64,000 nucleotides of DNA from Phytopythium helicoides (lineage: Eukaryota > Oomycota > Peronosporomycetes > Pythiales > Pythiaceae): contig JANFNE010000012.1 of NCBI GenBank assembly GCA_024867545.1, forward strand, positions 1,178,001 through 1,242,000, in the 5' to 3' direction. The position numbers and the translations under genes are program-made. Below, in pieces: positions 22,174-32,506 of this stretch (position 1 is its first letter; every line of letters begins with the position of its first letter). The notes beneath the pieces are model-generated. The model was not told the origin of the DNA. It did not search any database and saw only the letters and a program-made list of their open reading frames with translations.

Positions 22174-23312
22174 TCAGGCTGCTGACGCCACTGGGCCACC
22201 GTGCAGCAGCCAGTCTTGCAAGGTAGATGTGCACAGCCGCATCCACTGCACTAGCGAGTGCTTGGCTCGGGCTTGTAGAGCTGAAGCCTCCGAGTTGGTC
22301 ATTCCACCGCTCTGCATATGGTAGCACCCGTGAGAGATGGAGCCTGTGCCGCCAAGCTCGATTGAGGGAGCGATGCTCGACCAGTACTTCTCCCACATCA
22401 CCACGTCGCTCGAGACGGCAGGGATGCGGGTGAGCCTGAACACAGCGAGCACTACGCGGCCTGTCGTCGGGTCCACCACTCGCCGACCAAAGACCTGCAG
22501 ATACAGCAGCTCTGTTGATTGAAGGCAGCTCAGCATCAGAGTCCTCTCTTGGCGGTAGCCATTGTCGCCGAGTGCAATGTGGTTCACGAGCGGAGAGGTG
22601 AGAATCTCTGGTCCCTTTTCCCACAGCAACGAGCTTGCCGTCGCGACGCTGCAGCTTGCAGATACGGCCGATCGGATCTCGCACCGATCCGAACTCATCG
22701 TGCTGGTTAGAGAGGACGAGCAGAGCGCGTCTAGTGGATGCAGTGGCTGTCGATGCGAACGCCAAGTCCGCCTCACCGATCATGGCGTCCAAGCATGCTT
22801 GACACGTCGTTGAGCGGGACCTGCCGACTCGGTACGGTTGGCGCCTTGGTTTGTGCCGTAGCGCATCGCAAAGCACCACACTCCAGTTCTTGACGCTGGT
22901 ACTTGGCGATGGCTCTGCTGACCTTCTCTCTCAGCCGCTCTAGAGCTTTGAGCCGTGCTCGGAGCTGACGGTTAGTCTCCTCCGAGCTTCGTCGAGCACG
23001 CAGCTCGCTATCCACTTCCTGCTCGCCGTAAGGGATCCAACTGGGCTCCGTCGAATGCTTGCGGCTTCCATGAGTTCGAACGCGCTTGATGACGTCGAGC
23101 TTCGCTTCTAACTCTCGAACCTTCTCTCGGAATGCTCGAAGCTCGGCTCGCTTGCCTCGCGCCGCCACGGTAGAGTGTCTGCTTTGTTGCGAATGCAGCG
23201 ACGCAACGCCGTTCGGTCGGCGCGGGGGCTCTGGTCGCACCGCGTCGGCTTCGAGCGCGTCTAGAAATGCGAGGGCGGCAGCGAGCTCGGCAGTCTCTGC
23301 AGTCTCGGTCAT
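22174..23312 (-). pseudogene. M96-like family, copy C, two frame breaks
   Basis: ATG 23312 begins MTETAETAELAAALAFLDAL. The basic/coiled region is diverged (VAARGKRAELRAFREKVREL), followed by the second coil (ETNRQLRARLKALERLREKV). Frame changes near 22795 and 22750 separate VPLNDVSSML, DAMIGEADLAFASTATAS and HPLDALCSSSLTSTMSSD. The START-like half is then intact to 22174 (VFGRRVVDPTTGRVVLAVF, VMWEKYWSSIAP, LQDWLLHGG). Two breaks within 50 bp could be compensating sequence errors or early decay. Tandem with copy D, 89 bp apart. Confidence 0.65.
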
Positions 23313-23401
23313 GATGTTGTTCGGGAAGGACGGCTGGATGTGATAGAGGCACGGTAAGGCGAGATTGGCAAAGTGAACTCGTAGTGCATTGCGCATCCTC
23401 A

Positions 23402-24568
23402 TCAACCTGTTGACCCTACTGGTGCGGCGGCGTTCAGCAGCCAGTTCTGCATAATGACAGCATTCTGTCGCGTCAGCAACATTAGCGAGTGCCTGACGCG
23501 CTTCTGGAGCTCCGTCGCCTTCGATGTGGTTGCTGGCGTCCCTGCGCGAATGTGGTAGCACGAGTGTGCGATAGACCCGGTGGTTCCCAGCTCGTTGGTC
23601 GGCTCGATGCTCGTCCAGAACTGCTCCCAGAGCAGCACCTCATCCGAGACGGCAGGGATGCGGAGGAGTGCCAACACCACAAGCACCACGTGGCCTGTCA
23701 CGGGGTTGACCACACGACGACCGAAATGCTGCAGGTACAGCTTCACCTCTGGCAGCCCGCGCATGCGCAATCGTAAGAACGCCTCGAGTCTGTACGACCT
23801 GTCATCGCTTGCTCTATCGTTCACGAGAGGAGGCGGGTGGTCTCCTGGGGGCTTTCCCCACAACAGCCCGCTTGCAATGTCGACGTTGCATCTCGCGGCG
23901 ACGGTCGAGCGGACCTCTCCATACTCCTCTTTCGCTGCGCTTGTCAACGAGCTCGACGCCGTCGCGTTCAGAGGATGCAGGGCAATGGAAGCGAACACCG
24001 CATCGACCTCTCCGACCATGGCATCGAGCATCCTTGATGCATCTCCGAGTACAAGTGTGCGACTCAAGACTGCAGGTGATTTGATCGCTTCGGGTACATA
24101 GCAAACGTCCATATAGGCGCTTTCTCGTCGCTGGAACTTAGAGATCGCCTTCACAATGTCCTCTCGCAATCTCTTGAGACCGACCAGACGAGAACGAAGC
24201 CGCTTGTTGATCATCTTGGCCTCATGTATCGCTTGCTGGTCGTCTTCTTTCCTTGCTGTTTGTAGTAGCCGCGCGTTCTTCGCAAGCACACAGCGGCAGC
24301 TTGCTTGCATGTGGTGACGCCTCATCTCGTTAAGCTGCATCTCCAGCTCTCGTGCCTGGGTTCGAAGCGTTTGCAACTCCGCTCGCTTCCGTCTCACGAC
24401 CATGGTCGAGTAGCCGCGCTCTTTCCAATGCAACGGTCTCTCTGGCTGCCCCGCAGCGATATCAGAGACTTCGGCATGCCGTGAAGGAGGAGTTGGCAGC
24501 GACGCATCGGCGTTGAAAGCGTCCAGGAACGCGAGCACGGAGGCTATCTCAAGGTCGTCCTCGGCCAT
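23402..24568 (-). CDS. M96-like coiled-coil/START-like protein, copy D
   Basis: 388 aa, one exon, ATG 24568 (MAEDDLEIASVLAFLDAFNA). Basic/leucine segment at about residues 52-80 (GYSTMVVRRKRAELQTLRTQ). A Cys-containing linker follows, then the second coil (MINKRLRSRLVGLKRLREDI). The START-like half has LLWGKPPGDHPPPLVND, YLQHFGRRVVNPVTGHVV, LLWEQFWTSIEP and MQNWLLNAA. Every block of the family is present, so this is an intact copy. It is closest to copy F by the shared PPGDHPPPLVND block. Function unknown; the family is linked to mating or development in related species by name only. Confidence 0.75.
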   Translation of the reverse strand: MAEDDLEIASVLAFLDAFNADASLPTPPSRHAEVSDIAAGQPERPLHWKERGYSTMVVRRKRAELQTLRTQARELEMQLNEMRRHHMQASCRCVLAKNARLLQTARKEDDQQAIHEAKMINKRLRSRLVGLKRLREDIVKAISKFQRRESAYMDVCYVPEAIKSPAVLSRTLVLGDASRMLDAMVGEVDAVFASIALHPLNATASSSLTSAAKEEYGEVRSTVAARCNVDIASGLLWGKPPGDHPPPLVNDRASDDRSYRLEAFLRLRMRGLPEVKLYLQHFGRRVVNPVTGHVVLVVLALLRIPAVSDEVLLWEQFWTSIEPTNELGTTGSIAHSCYHIRAGTPATTSKATELQKRVRHSLMLLTRQNAVIMQNWLLNAAAPVGSTG

Positions 24569-24949
24569 TACTGACTCCGCAAAATCTGTGGATCGGAAGT
24601 GAATGAGGGCGGGATGAGATTGCGCCTCGTTCGACGAAGCACAATCTCAACCTGCCATCACGAATCGTCTTGCTTCATACTTCACAAGCGGTTGGTGCGC
24701 AAGAGAGGGACAGGATCACGCCACCCCATCGTTAGTTGTGACTCGCCGTTGGTGCAGAGAGCACTCAGCTTTTCGCCACAGTTGGAGAAATTCCCGCCAC
24801 TGGATTCCTTTTCAACCAGATGAGCACAACAGTGCTGCTGTTTGCTGGTCAACGCTACCAAAGCAGCACTGCCGAGGAGATAATCGAGTCTACTTTTGCG
24901 ATTACAGTTTGACGAATTCTTGCCGCGACCAATCCACTTGACACACACA
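24569..24949. other. Intergenic between M96-like copies D and E
   Basis: Upstream region of copy D and 3' flank of copy E (381 bp). No gene or repeat is seen. Confidence 0.5.
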
Positions 24950-26137
24950 TTACTCGTCACTTAAGAACGGCAAGCCGACTGCAGTGCCCTCCAGTAGCCA
25001 ATTCTGCAGGACGATATTGTTTTGTCGTGTCAACATCACCAACGAATGCTTGATGCGATTCTGCAGTGCCAAGCTCTCCGATGATGATACAGCACCACCA
25101 CAAACAGATCCAGACCGAACCTGGTAACAAGCGTGCGTGATCGAACCACCCGCACCAAGATCGGACGTCGGTGAAATCCTCGTCCAGAATTGCTCACATA
25201 GGAGAACCTCGTTCGAGATCGACGGCACGCGGATGAGTGCAAGAACCACCAACACAACTTGACCCGTCTGAGGATCACGTACTCGCCGTCCAAAGTGCTG
25301 TACGTAGAGATCCAATTGAGGAAGGTGGCGGCCATGGAGTGGCATGATCATCTCTCGTCTGTAAACGCTACCGTCCGCGGTCTCGTGGTTGATCAACGGG
25401 GGAGGGTAATCGCGTGGAGGTCGTCCCCACAACAACCAAGCTGCTGTCGGCACACTGCACGTCGCCGCGACTGTCGACCGAAGTTCATGTCCATTCGGTA
25501 GTTTGGAACTTGTCAGCTTGGTCGACCCCCACGCGTTGAGTTGGTGCAAAGTAGTTGTCGCGAACACCGAGTTCACTTGAGCGATCATGGTGTCAAGTGT
25601 GTGCTGCGTGTCGTCAAACCCGATGGATGCAAGAGTCTTTACAGGAGTCTCGATCCTCTCGAACTCCCCTTCTTGGTGAAGATATCTCTCGACGACTCGG
25701 AGGATCTCTTCTCGCAGTCGCTCCATGCGCTTGAGTCTCACGCGGAGCTGTTGGTTGATCTTCTCTGCGTGCTGGCGCGCAGCTCGCTCACTTTTAGCAC
25801 GCTCGCTTGCAGCCATCGCTTCGAGTTGAGCAAGCGAGTTCTGCTTCGTTGGAAAGCTGAATTCAATTAGCGTCGTCTCGTTTTGCTTCTGCTTCAGTGC
25901 ACTAAGACGCATCTCGAGGTCTGCAGCCTGGTCTCGGAGCTTCTGGAGTTCGGCGCGCTTCCTCCGCAGCAACAGCGTCGAGTAGCCAGGCAGTCTCCAA
26001 TCCAGCGGGCCGTCCGCATTTCTCGAACCGTCTGATGCAGTCTTCATGGGAGCCGAGCTGCTCGCAAGTCCCTCATTGTGCTCGAATGCGTCAAGGAACG
26101 CGTTCACAGCTGCGAGCTCAGGGTCGTCTACGCCCAT
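24950..26137 (-). CDS. M96-like coiled-coil/START-like protein, copy E
   Basis: 395 aa, one exon, ATG 26137 (MGVDDPELAAVNAFLDAFEH). Same order as copy B: acidic head, RRKRAELQKLRDQAADLE, second coil (INQQLRVRLKRMERLREEIL), and START-like half (WLLWGRPPRDYPPPLINHE, LYVQHFGRRVRDPQTGQVV, LLCEQFWTRISP, LQNWLLEGT). From about residue 120 to the end it differs from copy B at only scattered positions, while the N-terminal linker differs by insertions. This points to a recent duplication or gene conversion with copy B, with copies C and D in between. Confidence 0.75.
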   Translation of the reverse strand: MGVDDPELAAVNAFLDAFEHNEGLASSSAPMKTASDGSRNADGPLDWRLPGYSTLLLRRKRAELQKLRDQAADLEMRLSALKQKQNETTLIEFSFPTKQNSLAQLEAMAASERAKSERAARQHAEKINQQLRVRLKRMERLREEILRVVERYLHQEGEFERIETPVKTLASIGFDDTQHTLDTMIAQVNSVFATTTLHQLNAWGSTKLTSSKLPNGHELRSTVAATCSVPTAAWLLWGRPPRDYPPPLINHETADGSVYRREMIMPLHGRHLPQLDLYVQHFGRRVRDPQTGQVVLVVLALIRVPSISNEVLLCEQFWTRISPTSDLGAGGSITHACYQVRSGSVCGGAVSSSESLALQNRIKHSLVMLTRQNNIVLQNWLLEGTAVGLPFLSDE

Positions 26138-26357
26138 TGCTCATTTCAAGGCGGCAAATGAATCTGAAGTGAGACGGATGACCAAGGAGGTGCAATTGAT
26201 GCTTCCCAACAGTTGGCATGCAAGAACTGGACAGGGTGATCGCCAATAGCCTGATGATTTTGCGACTTGTAAACACTCGATCAGGAATCTCCTCCTCCAT
26301 TCATAACGCAGCATTCGTTGACCTGGGATCCTGAAGTTGCTAGAACTGACTGCTCGC

Positions 26358-27492
26358 CTACACTGTCAGAGCGGGCGAAGCTGCGTCCAACAGCCTGTTC
26401 TGGTGCACTGCAGCATACTGTCTCGTGAGCAGCACCAGCGAATGCTTGACACTGTCCTGGAGCAACTGTGACTCGGCCGATCCCACTGAACACGCGTGGA
26501 TGCGGTAGCACCAGTGCGTTACCGATCCGCTTGATCCGAAATCGTTGGTTGGAGAGATGCGCGTCCAGAATTGCTCCCACAGCAGCACGTCGCTCGACAC
26601 ATCGGGGACTCGGATGAGCGCGAACACTACGAGGACGACGTGGCCAGTCGCGGGGTCGTGTACTCGACGACCAAAGTGCTCCAACAGCAGCTTCACTCGC
26701 GGTGATTGGCGAGTGTGGAGCGTCAAGAACATCGCTCGCCTGTACGCGTTGCCGTCCGCGGTCTCGTCGTTGACAAGGGGAGGAGGGTGGTCTCCTGGAG
26801 GCTTCCCCCACAGCAACGAACTGGCATTGTCGACGCTGCATCTGGTAGTGGTCGTTGATCGAACTTCTCCTCGACATTGTTTCTCGACGCTCACCAGAGA
26901 GCACGAAGAAGCCGCATCCAGGGGAGGTGGAGGCACCAAAGCGAACAACGCGTCCGTCTCGCCAAGCATGGCTTCCAGCATCCTCGAAGGATCGTTCAGA
27001 GCGACCTGCACGGCTCAACCCTGTTGATGTCCTGATACCGCCGTACAAATCCCCAAACGCGCGCTCTCGTTCCTGGTGCATGGCGATAACCCTGGCAACA
27101 TCCTCCCGCAGCCGGTTGAGTTGAGCTAGCCTAGACCGGAGCTGGTGGTTGATCGCCTCGGCCTCCTGCCTCGCACGCAGCTCGATTTCGACCCTTGCTG
27201 CTTGCTCTTCATCTGCAGGCGGACGGTACGCGTTAACGTTTGCTAGGATCCACTTCACATCTTCGAGCTGCCTCTCCAGCTTTTGTGCCTGCTCTCGGAG
27301 CGTTTGAATCTCCGCTCTCTTCCGCCGGACGATCATGGTCGAATACCCGCGGTCCTTCCAGTGCAGCGTCCTCTCCTTCGGCCTTGCAGACTCTACAGAG
27401 CCTTTAACGCCACTCGAAAGCTCCAGGGGCTCCACATCGGCGCCCAGAGAGTCCAGGAACGCCACCACCGCCTCCAGTTCCAGGTTGCTCAT
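26358..27492 (-). CDS. M96-like family, copy F, one frame break
   Basis: ATG 27492 begins MSNLELEAVVAFLDSLGADV; about 377 aa if one extra base near 27010 is removed. That base separates STGLSR from QVALNDPSRML, which are contiguous in the paralogues. All family blocks are present: RRKRAEIQTLREQAQKLERQ, the second coil (INHQLRSRLAQLNRLREDVA), LLWGKPPGDHPPPLVNDE, LLEHFGRRVHDPATGHVV, LLWEQFWTRISP. The C-terminal motif is altered to HQNRLLDAA, with Arg for the usual Trp. Because only one base disrupts the frame, a sequence error is as likely as a real mutation. Confidence 0.65.
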
Positions 27493-27911
27493 TGCACCGA
27501 AAATGGGAAGTGCGAATGTGGACTGATCATTGCTGGGCATAAACATCCGCCGTACTAGAAAATCGTATGGGGAATCAATCAAGTGAGGGGCGGGTAGCCG
27601 GTCCAAGAAGCATTTGTGTCAGAGGTCCTCAAGACGGCCCAAATGAGAAGTTGAGCTTGAGGCTTCGTGTAAGGTCACCTTCCTCAGCTCGCTCAATGGT
27701 GACGAAGAAGTAGACGACGTGAGCTTGCCTGAGAATGGATATCGTAATTGGTTGATTGCTCGTGACGCTAGCGCCTCGTGAAGTGCTGGATTGGGGTTCA
27801 ACACGTTCCTCGATGGTAGAGAGTCGTTCATAGATTCTAGCCCTTCAAGAAGCGTCGAGAGAGATACAGGAGCTGCAGGCGATACATCAAACTGTGGTCA
27901 CTTCAATCGCA

Positions 27912-28363
27912 AGGTTTGGGCGAGGCTGGAGAAGCAAGCGGCGGACGAGCTGAGAGCGAGGAGGAGGGCCGAGGTGGCCAACAAACAGCTTCGAGCGAGA
28001 CTCGACAGCCACGCGAAGCTGATGAAGGACATCAGATGTGTTATCGACAAGCACCGCAGAAGGGAGAGCAGCAGCGGCGAGCAGCTAGTGCTTCCCGCTA
28101 GTCCACCAGAGAAGCATAGCCCAGTCAATGAAGCACTCCCGGACGGGATGCGGGACAAGCTGCAGACCATGTACGAGCAAGTGGACGCTGTATTTGCGAC
28201 AGAGCCTGGAAGTCCGTGTTCACTCGAGACAACACCGCTTCCTGACGGCGCCGAGATTCGGACGTGCACGACTGCGGCGTACTGTATCACTGATGCCGAG
28301 GCGCTGCTTTGGCGAAAGGATGTCGTTCGCAAGAATAATAATGGTGGCGAGTTCCGAGTTGTG
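27912..28363 (+). pseudogene. M96-like family, copy G, truncated internal fragment
   Basis: About 150 codons, VWARLEKQAADELRARRRAE through EALLWRKDVVRK and FRVV, without the N-terminal basic region and without most of the START-like half. The DNA is almost identical to the middle of copy I (33395-32935 on the other strand), differing at only a few positions. Identity stops abruptly at both ends. At the 5' side it is flanked by unrelated sequence that happens to keep the frame open back to about 27791, and at the 3' side it ends in a stop after GTCHVNQR. It is a recent partial duplicate and presumably non-functional. Confidence 0.75.
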
Positions 28364-29204
28364 GGAACGTGTCATGTCAACCAACGGTGAAGAAATTCTC
28401 TCGTGTCGGACAAAGGAAGGGGTAGCAACGCGCTCTGGGTCTCAACATGATTTCGCATTATCAGTCGCTTGCACTGCGTTCTTGTGGTCATATCTTGTAT
28501 TTCTGGAGGATTATCTGTGGTCATGCATTGAACTAGTGAGTAGGCGACTTTGGAGCTGATCTGTCAGCCACATTGTCGATGCCGACGCAATTGTACAAAG
28601 GTTGGATCGTAATCGTCCAGAGCTCGGAGCTCGCTAGCAGCTTCTAATGTAGTTGCTGGCATCTTTGTGGAGAGGTTGCGAGTTGACGTACAAGAAACAT
28701 CAGTTCTGCATTCCCAACGACCCTTGGCCCGTCAACGAGAAACTCTGCTCTTCGATCTACTAGATTCCGGCGCTGCTGCTCTCCACGTCACCGACCGCCT
28801 CAATCCGCCTTTGACCCGCATCCTGTGTTCGCGTCGCTTCAAGATCGGGCGCGCGTTTTTCCGCGTATCCATGCAAATCGCGCGTTCATTGGCGCAAAAG
28901 CGCTCCCGCCGCTCCACAATAGGTCAAAACTGTCGTCTCCCGGTGGTCCGGTCCCTCCTCCCCCGCGCTCTCATTCCAACCCAGCCCACCCGTAAACATA
29001 CAAACTCCAACTTCCACCCCCTCCACCCGGGCCCAAATCTCCCAACCCGCGGGTCAAACCCGCCAATCGCTCCGCACCCCACATCGACTGGCTGCGCTCC
29101 CACCGGCGCCTGGAAGCCCCGCGGCAATCCGCCATTTGGCTCGAGGCCTGCGCTCGCTCTTCCTCCTCCTCGTCGACCTCCATCTCGTCGTCCTCCTGCT
29201 CCTC
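28364..29204. other. Intergenic upstream of EF-Tu gene
   Basis: No gene is seen. The part nearest the EF-Tu start is very GC/C-rich, with a CCAAT at 29063, about 140 bp before the ATG, and presumably is its promoter. Confidence 0.45.
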
Positions 29205-29501
29205 ATGGCCCTCCGGCAGCTGCTCGCGGCGTCCAACAAGGTCGCGCGGCGCTCGTTCGCGACGTTCGAGCGCACCAAGCCGCACGTCAACATCGGCACG
29301 ATCGGGCACGTGGACCACGGCAAGACGACGCTGACGGCGGCCATCACCAAGGTGCTGGCCGAGTCGGGCGGCGCCACGTTCACGAGCTACGAGGACATTG
29401 ACAAGGCGCCCGAGGAGCGCGCGCGCGGCATCACCATCTCGACGGCGCACGTCGAGTACGAGACGGAGCAGCGCCACTACGCGCACGTCGACTGCCCCGG
29501 A

Positions 29502-29533
<32 letters not shown>

Positions 29534-30440
29534 CGCCGCGCAGATGGACGGCGGCATCCTCGTCGTCTCGGCCGGTGATGGACCCATGCCGCAGACGCGT
29601 GAGCACATTCTGCTCGCGCGACAGGTCGGCGTGCCCGCGCTCGTCGTCTTCATGAACAAGGTCGACCAGGTCGACGATGAGGAGCTGCTCGAGCTTGTGG
29701 AGATGGAGATCCGAGAGCTGCTGGAGGCCTACGACTTCCCCGCCGACGACATCCCCGTCGTGCGCGGATCGGCGCTCGCTGCGGTTGAGGGACGCGACCA
29801 CCCCATCGGACGCGACGCCGTGCTCCAGCTCATGGCCGAGGTCGACTCGTACATCCCCACGCCCACGCGCGACTTCGACAAGCCCTTCCTCATGCCTGTC
29901 GAGGATGTCTTCTCCATCTCGGGCCGCGGTACCGTCGTCAGTGGCCGCGTTGAGCAGGGTGTCATCAACACGGGTGACGAGGTCGAGCTCGTTGGCCTGC
30001 GCCCCTCGACCAAGACCACGTGCACGGGCGTCGAGATGTTCAAGAAGTCGCTCGACCGTGGCCAGGCCGGTGACAACGTCGGCCTGCTGCTGCGTGGCCT
30101 CAAGCGCGACGACGTCGTGCGTGGCCAGGTGCTCTGCAAGCCGGGCACCATCGCCCCGCACACCAAGTTCGAGGCCGAGGTGTACGTGCTCAAGAAGGAG
30201 GAGGGCGGCCGCCACACGCCCTTCTTCAGCAACTACCGCCCGCAGTTCTTCTTCCGCACTGCCGACGTCACGGGCAACATCCTGCTCAAGGCCGGCACCG
30301 AGATGGTCATGCCGGGTGACAACACGGCCATTGACATTGAGCTCATCGCGCCCATCGCCATCGACACGGGCATGAAGTTCTCCATCCGCGAGGGTGGCCG
30401 CACCATCGGTGCCGGTGTCGTGTCCAAGGTCGACGCGTAA
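29205..30440 (+). CDS. TUFM: Mitochondrial translation elongation factor Tu
   Basis: 411 aa, one exon, ATG 29205. The first 25 residues ([19 protein letters not shown]) are basic and Ser/Ala-rich without acidic residues, as expected for a mitochondrial import signal. GTP-binding motifs follow in order: GHVDHGKT (G1), RGITI (G2), DCPGHADY (G3), NKVD (G4) and GSALA (G5). Domain II ([14 protein letters not shown]) and domain III ([27 protein letters not shown]) are complete. The protein delivers aminoacyl-tRNA to mitochondrial ribosomes. Bacterial-type length and sequence show its organellar origin. Upstream frame is open to 29136 but without an ATG. Strong third-position GC bias fits a highly expressed gene. 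It sits inside the M96-like cluster but is unrelated to it. Confidence 0.97.
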
Positions 30441-31018
30441 GCAGTCATCGTTAGGGGCTGCGCGGGGATCGAGTTGCAACGCGCTGATGGTAGCGCTGCG
30501 GCAGTGTCTAGAAGCCCACAATACGGTCGTCGAGCTCTGCCAGGACGACTGCAAGCACGCGCACGTAGCGTTGCGGCCATGGTCGATGCGTTTGCCTAAA
30601 GAAGGAAAAACACATACACTTTTTACACTATGCAGGCGTTCTTTGATGCTCGTAGCTGCGTGGAGGTGGCATCGTTGGCAGAGCTCGTCCAGCAACGCAG
30701 GACAGCAGCATTCTCCCAGGCGAGCACACAGCAGCCAAATCCATCTCCCACGACAGCAATAGAGAGAGTTAAAATGCATTTTCGTGGAGGTGGCATGGTG
30801 ATTCCGGCGGACAGCATGACAAAATCGATCACGAGCTTCGAGACTATCGACAGAACTCCATCTAGATGGCAGCACTCGCACTTTCAGCCCTCAACTTGAT
30901 GCAGAAAGTTGTCAGCGTCTTGAAGCTGGGACGGACTGTTGCACCATGCGATGCCAACTGATGTGCAACACATCGCGACTGGCACAGTCTCACGCTGCCT
31001 GCCAAATTGACGCGCCAA
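30441..31018. other. Intergenic between EF-Tu and M96-like copy H
   Basis: 578 bp with no recognisable gene or repeat. It should contain the EF-Tu 3' UTR and the copy H promoter. Confidence 0.5.
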
Positions 31019-32134
31019 ATGGCGGAAGACGCCGAACACGCGGCGGTGCGCGCGTTCCTGGACGCGTTCGAGGCCTCCGACGGCTCGGAGTACGTCTCCG
31101 CACCCCCTGAAGTCGCTGCTGACGCCGTGGACATCGATGATGGCCCGCTCGACTGGCGCAAGCGCGGCTACTCGAAGCTGCTGAGGCGGAGGAAGCTCTC
31201 CAAGATGCAAGAGCTCCGCGACCAAGTGGAGGAGCTCGAGACGCAGCTGATGGTGCTGCAGCAGACGTCTGATGCAAGCAGCAGTCGTGCATGGGACCAA
31301 GCAGTTGTTGCAGAGAGAAGTGAGATCGTGGCGCGGCGGCGCTCGGAGAAGGCCAATCAGCTGCTACACGAGCGTCAAAAGCGGCTTGGGCGGCTGAGAG
31401 GAGAGATTGCTGAAAGGATTCAGAGCTACCTGCGCCAAGAAAGCATCGTCGCGAGAGTGGAGATCCCCAAGGTGGCGGTCGTTCCCATCATGCTTGAAGA
31501 CCCGCACCGCACTCTACAAGCTATGATCGCTCAAGTGGACGCGGTATTCTCTTCGACACCCTTGCATCCAGTCGACGCGATATCGTCATGCTATTTGACT
31601 AGCTCCAGCCTCCCGAATGGTAATGAAGTTCGCTCCACTGTCGCTGCGAGGTGCGACGTCGCAACGGCGGCGTGGCTGCTGTGGGGGAGGCGGCCGTGCG
31701 AGAACCCTCCCTTGCAAGACGATGGTGCCGTTGATGGCAACAACTACCGGCGAGAAATATTCTTGCCACTCCAAACCCGGCGAATGGAGGAGGTGCAGCT
31801 GACTGTCCAGCACGTTGGCCAGCGAGTGCATGACCCCGTGACTGGCCGTGTGGTGTTTGTGATACTATCACTCATCCGCGTTCCGTCCCTTTCAGACGAC
31901 GTGTTGCTGAGCGAACAGTTCTGGACGCGCATCACACCAACAAATGAACTGGGAGCAACGGGATCGATCACCCACGCGTGCTACCAGATTCGGACTCGTC
32001 CTGTAGCTGTTACCTCACAAGTGTCGGCAATGCAAGACCGTGTCAGGCACTCATTGGTGGTGCGGACTCGGCGAGACAACATCAACCTGCAGAACTGGTT
32101 GCTAAATGCTGCTCCGGCCGGGTTAGCTTGTTGA
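31019..32134 (+). CDS. M96-like coiled-coil/START-like protein, copy H
   Basis: 371 aa, one exon, ATG 31019 (MAEDAEHAAVRAFLDAFEAS). Basic/leucine segment GYSKLLRRRKLSKMQELRDQ (about residues 49-68), then a coil (NQLLHERQKRLGRLRGEIAE). The START-like half has WLLWGRRPCENPPLQDD, TVQHVGQRVHDPVTGRVV, LLSEQFWTRITP and LQNWLLNAAP. The usual HFGRRV block reads HVGQRV. It is the shortest intact copy and the only intact one on the plus strand, closest in architecture to copies B and E. Convergent with copy I. Confidence 0.75.
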   Translation: MAEDAEHAAVRAFLDAFEASDGSEYVSAPPEVAADAVDIDDGPLDWRKRGYSKLLRRRKLSKMQELRDQVEELETQLMVLQQTSDASSSRAWDQAVVAERSEIVARRRSEKANQLLHERQKRLGRLRGEIAERIQSYLRQESIVARVEIPKVAVVPIMLEDPHRTLQAMIAQVDAVFSSTPLHPVDAISSCYLTSSSLPNGNEVRSTVAARCDVATAAWLLWGRRPCENPPLQDDGAVDGNNYRREIFLPLQTRRMEEVQLTVQHVGQRVHDPVTGRVVFVILSLIRVPSLSDDVLLSEQFWTRITPTNELGATGSITHACYQIRTRPVAVTSQVSAMQDRVRHSLVVRTRRDNINLQNWLLNAAPAGLAC

Positions 32135-32506
32135 GAAAGCGACAGCAAACATACAAAATGCAGCTGAATGGCTTGGGCTCGTCGGAATTAGGCTTTCATG
32201 AGCTTCTTGGTGTGAAATCATGCTCAAGAATGTTTGGGAGTTGGTCACATCAATTCCAGCTAGCCGCGGGTCGATCATTCTTGAGTATATCTTCAGTTCC
32301 TTGTGAGATTGGTTTTGACCTCGTGTTGTATGGTGAACAAGTTCAATCGATCGCACGCGGGTGCTACCGATACCCAAACAGAAGCACTAAAAGAGCAGCG
32401 GCTGTCCAATTGCGAAACGAGTCAACATGAAACATCTTGTCATCAATCGTGTTTACTTTTAAAAACTCTTACATTAGATCTTGACTTTGCTCAAGGTTTG
32501 CGATGT
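32135..32506. other. Convergent 3' flanks of copies H and I
   Basis: 372 bp between the stop codons of two family members; nothing further seen. Confidence 0.5.

Noticed and set aside
28971..30881. Long open frame (636 codons) on the minus strand across EF-Tu
   Set aside because: It is the antisense mirror of a very GC-rich coding gene, lacks a convincing domain and is rich in Arg/Val/Asp as expected of a reverse-frame shadow.
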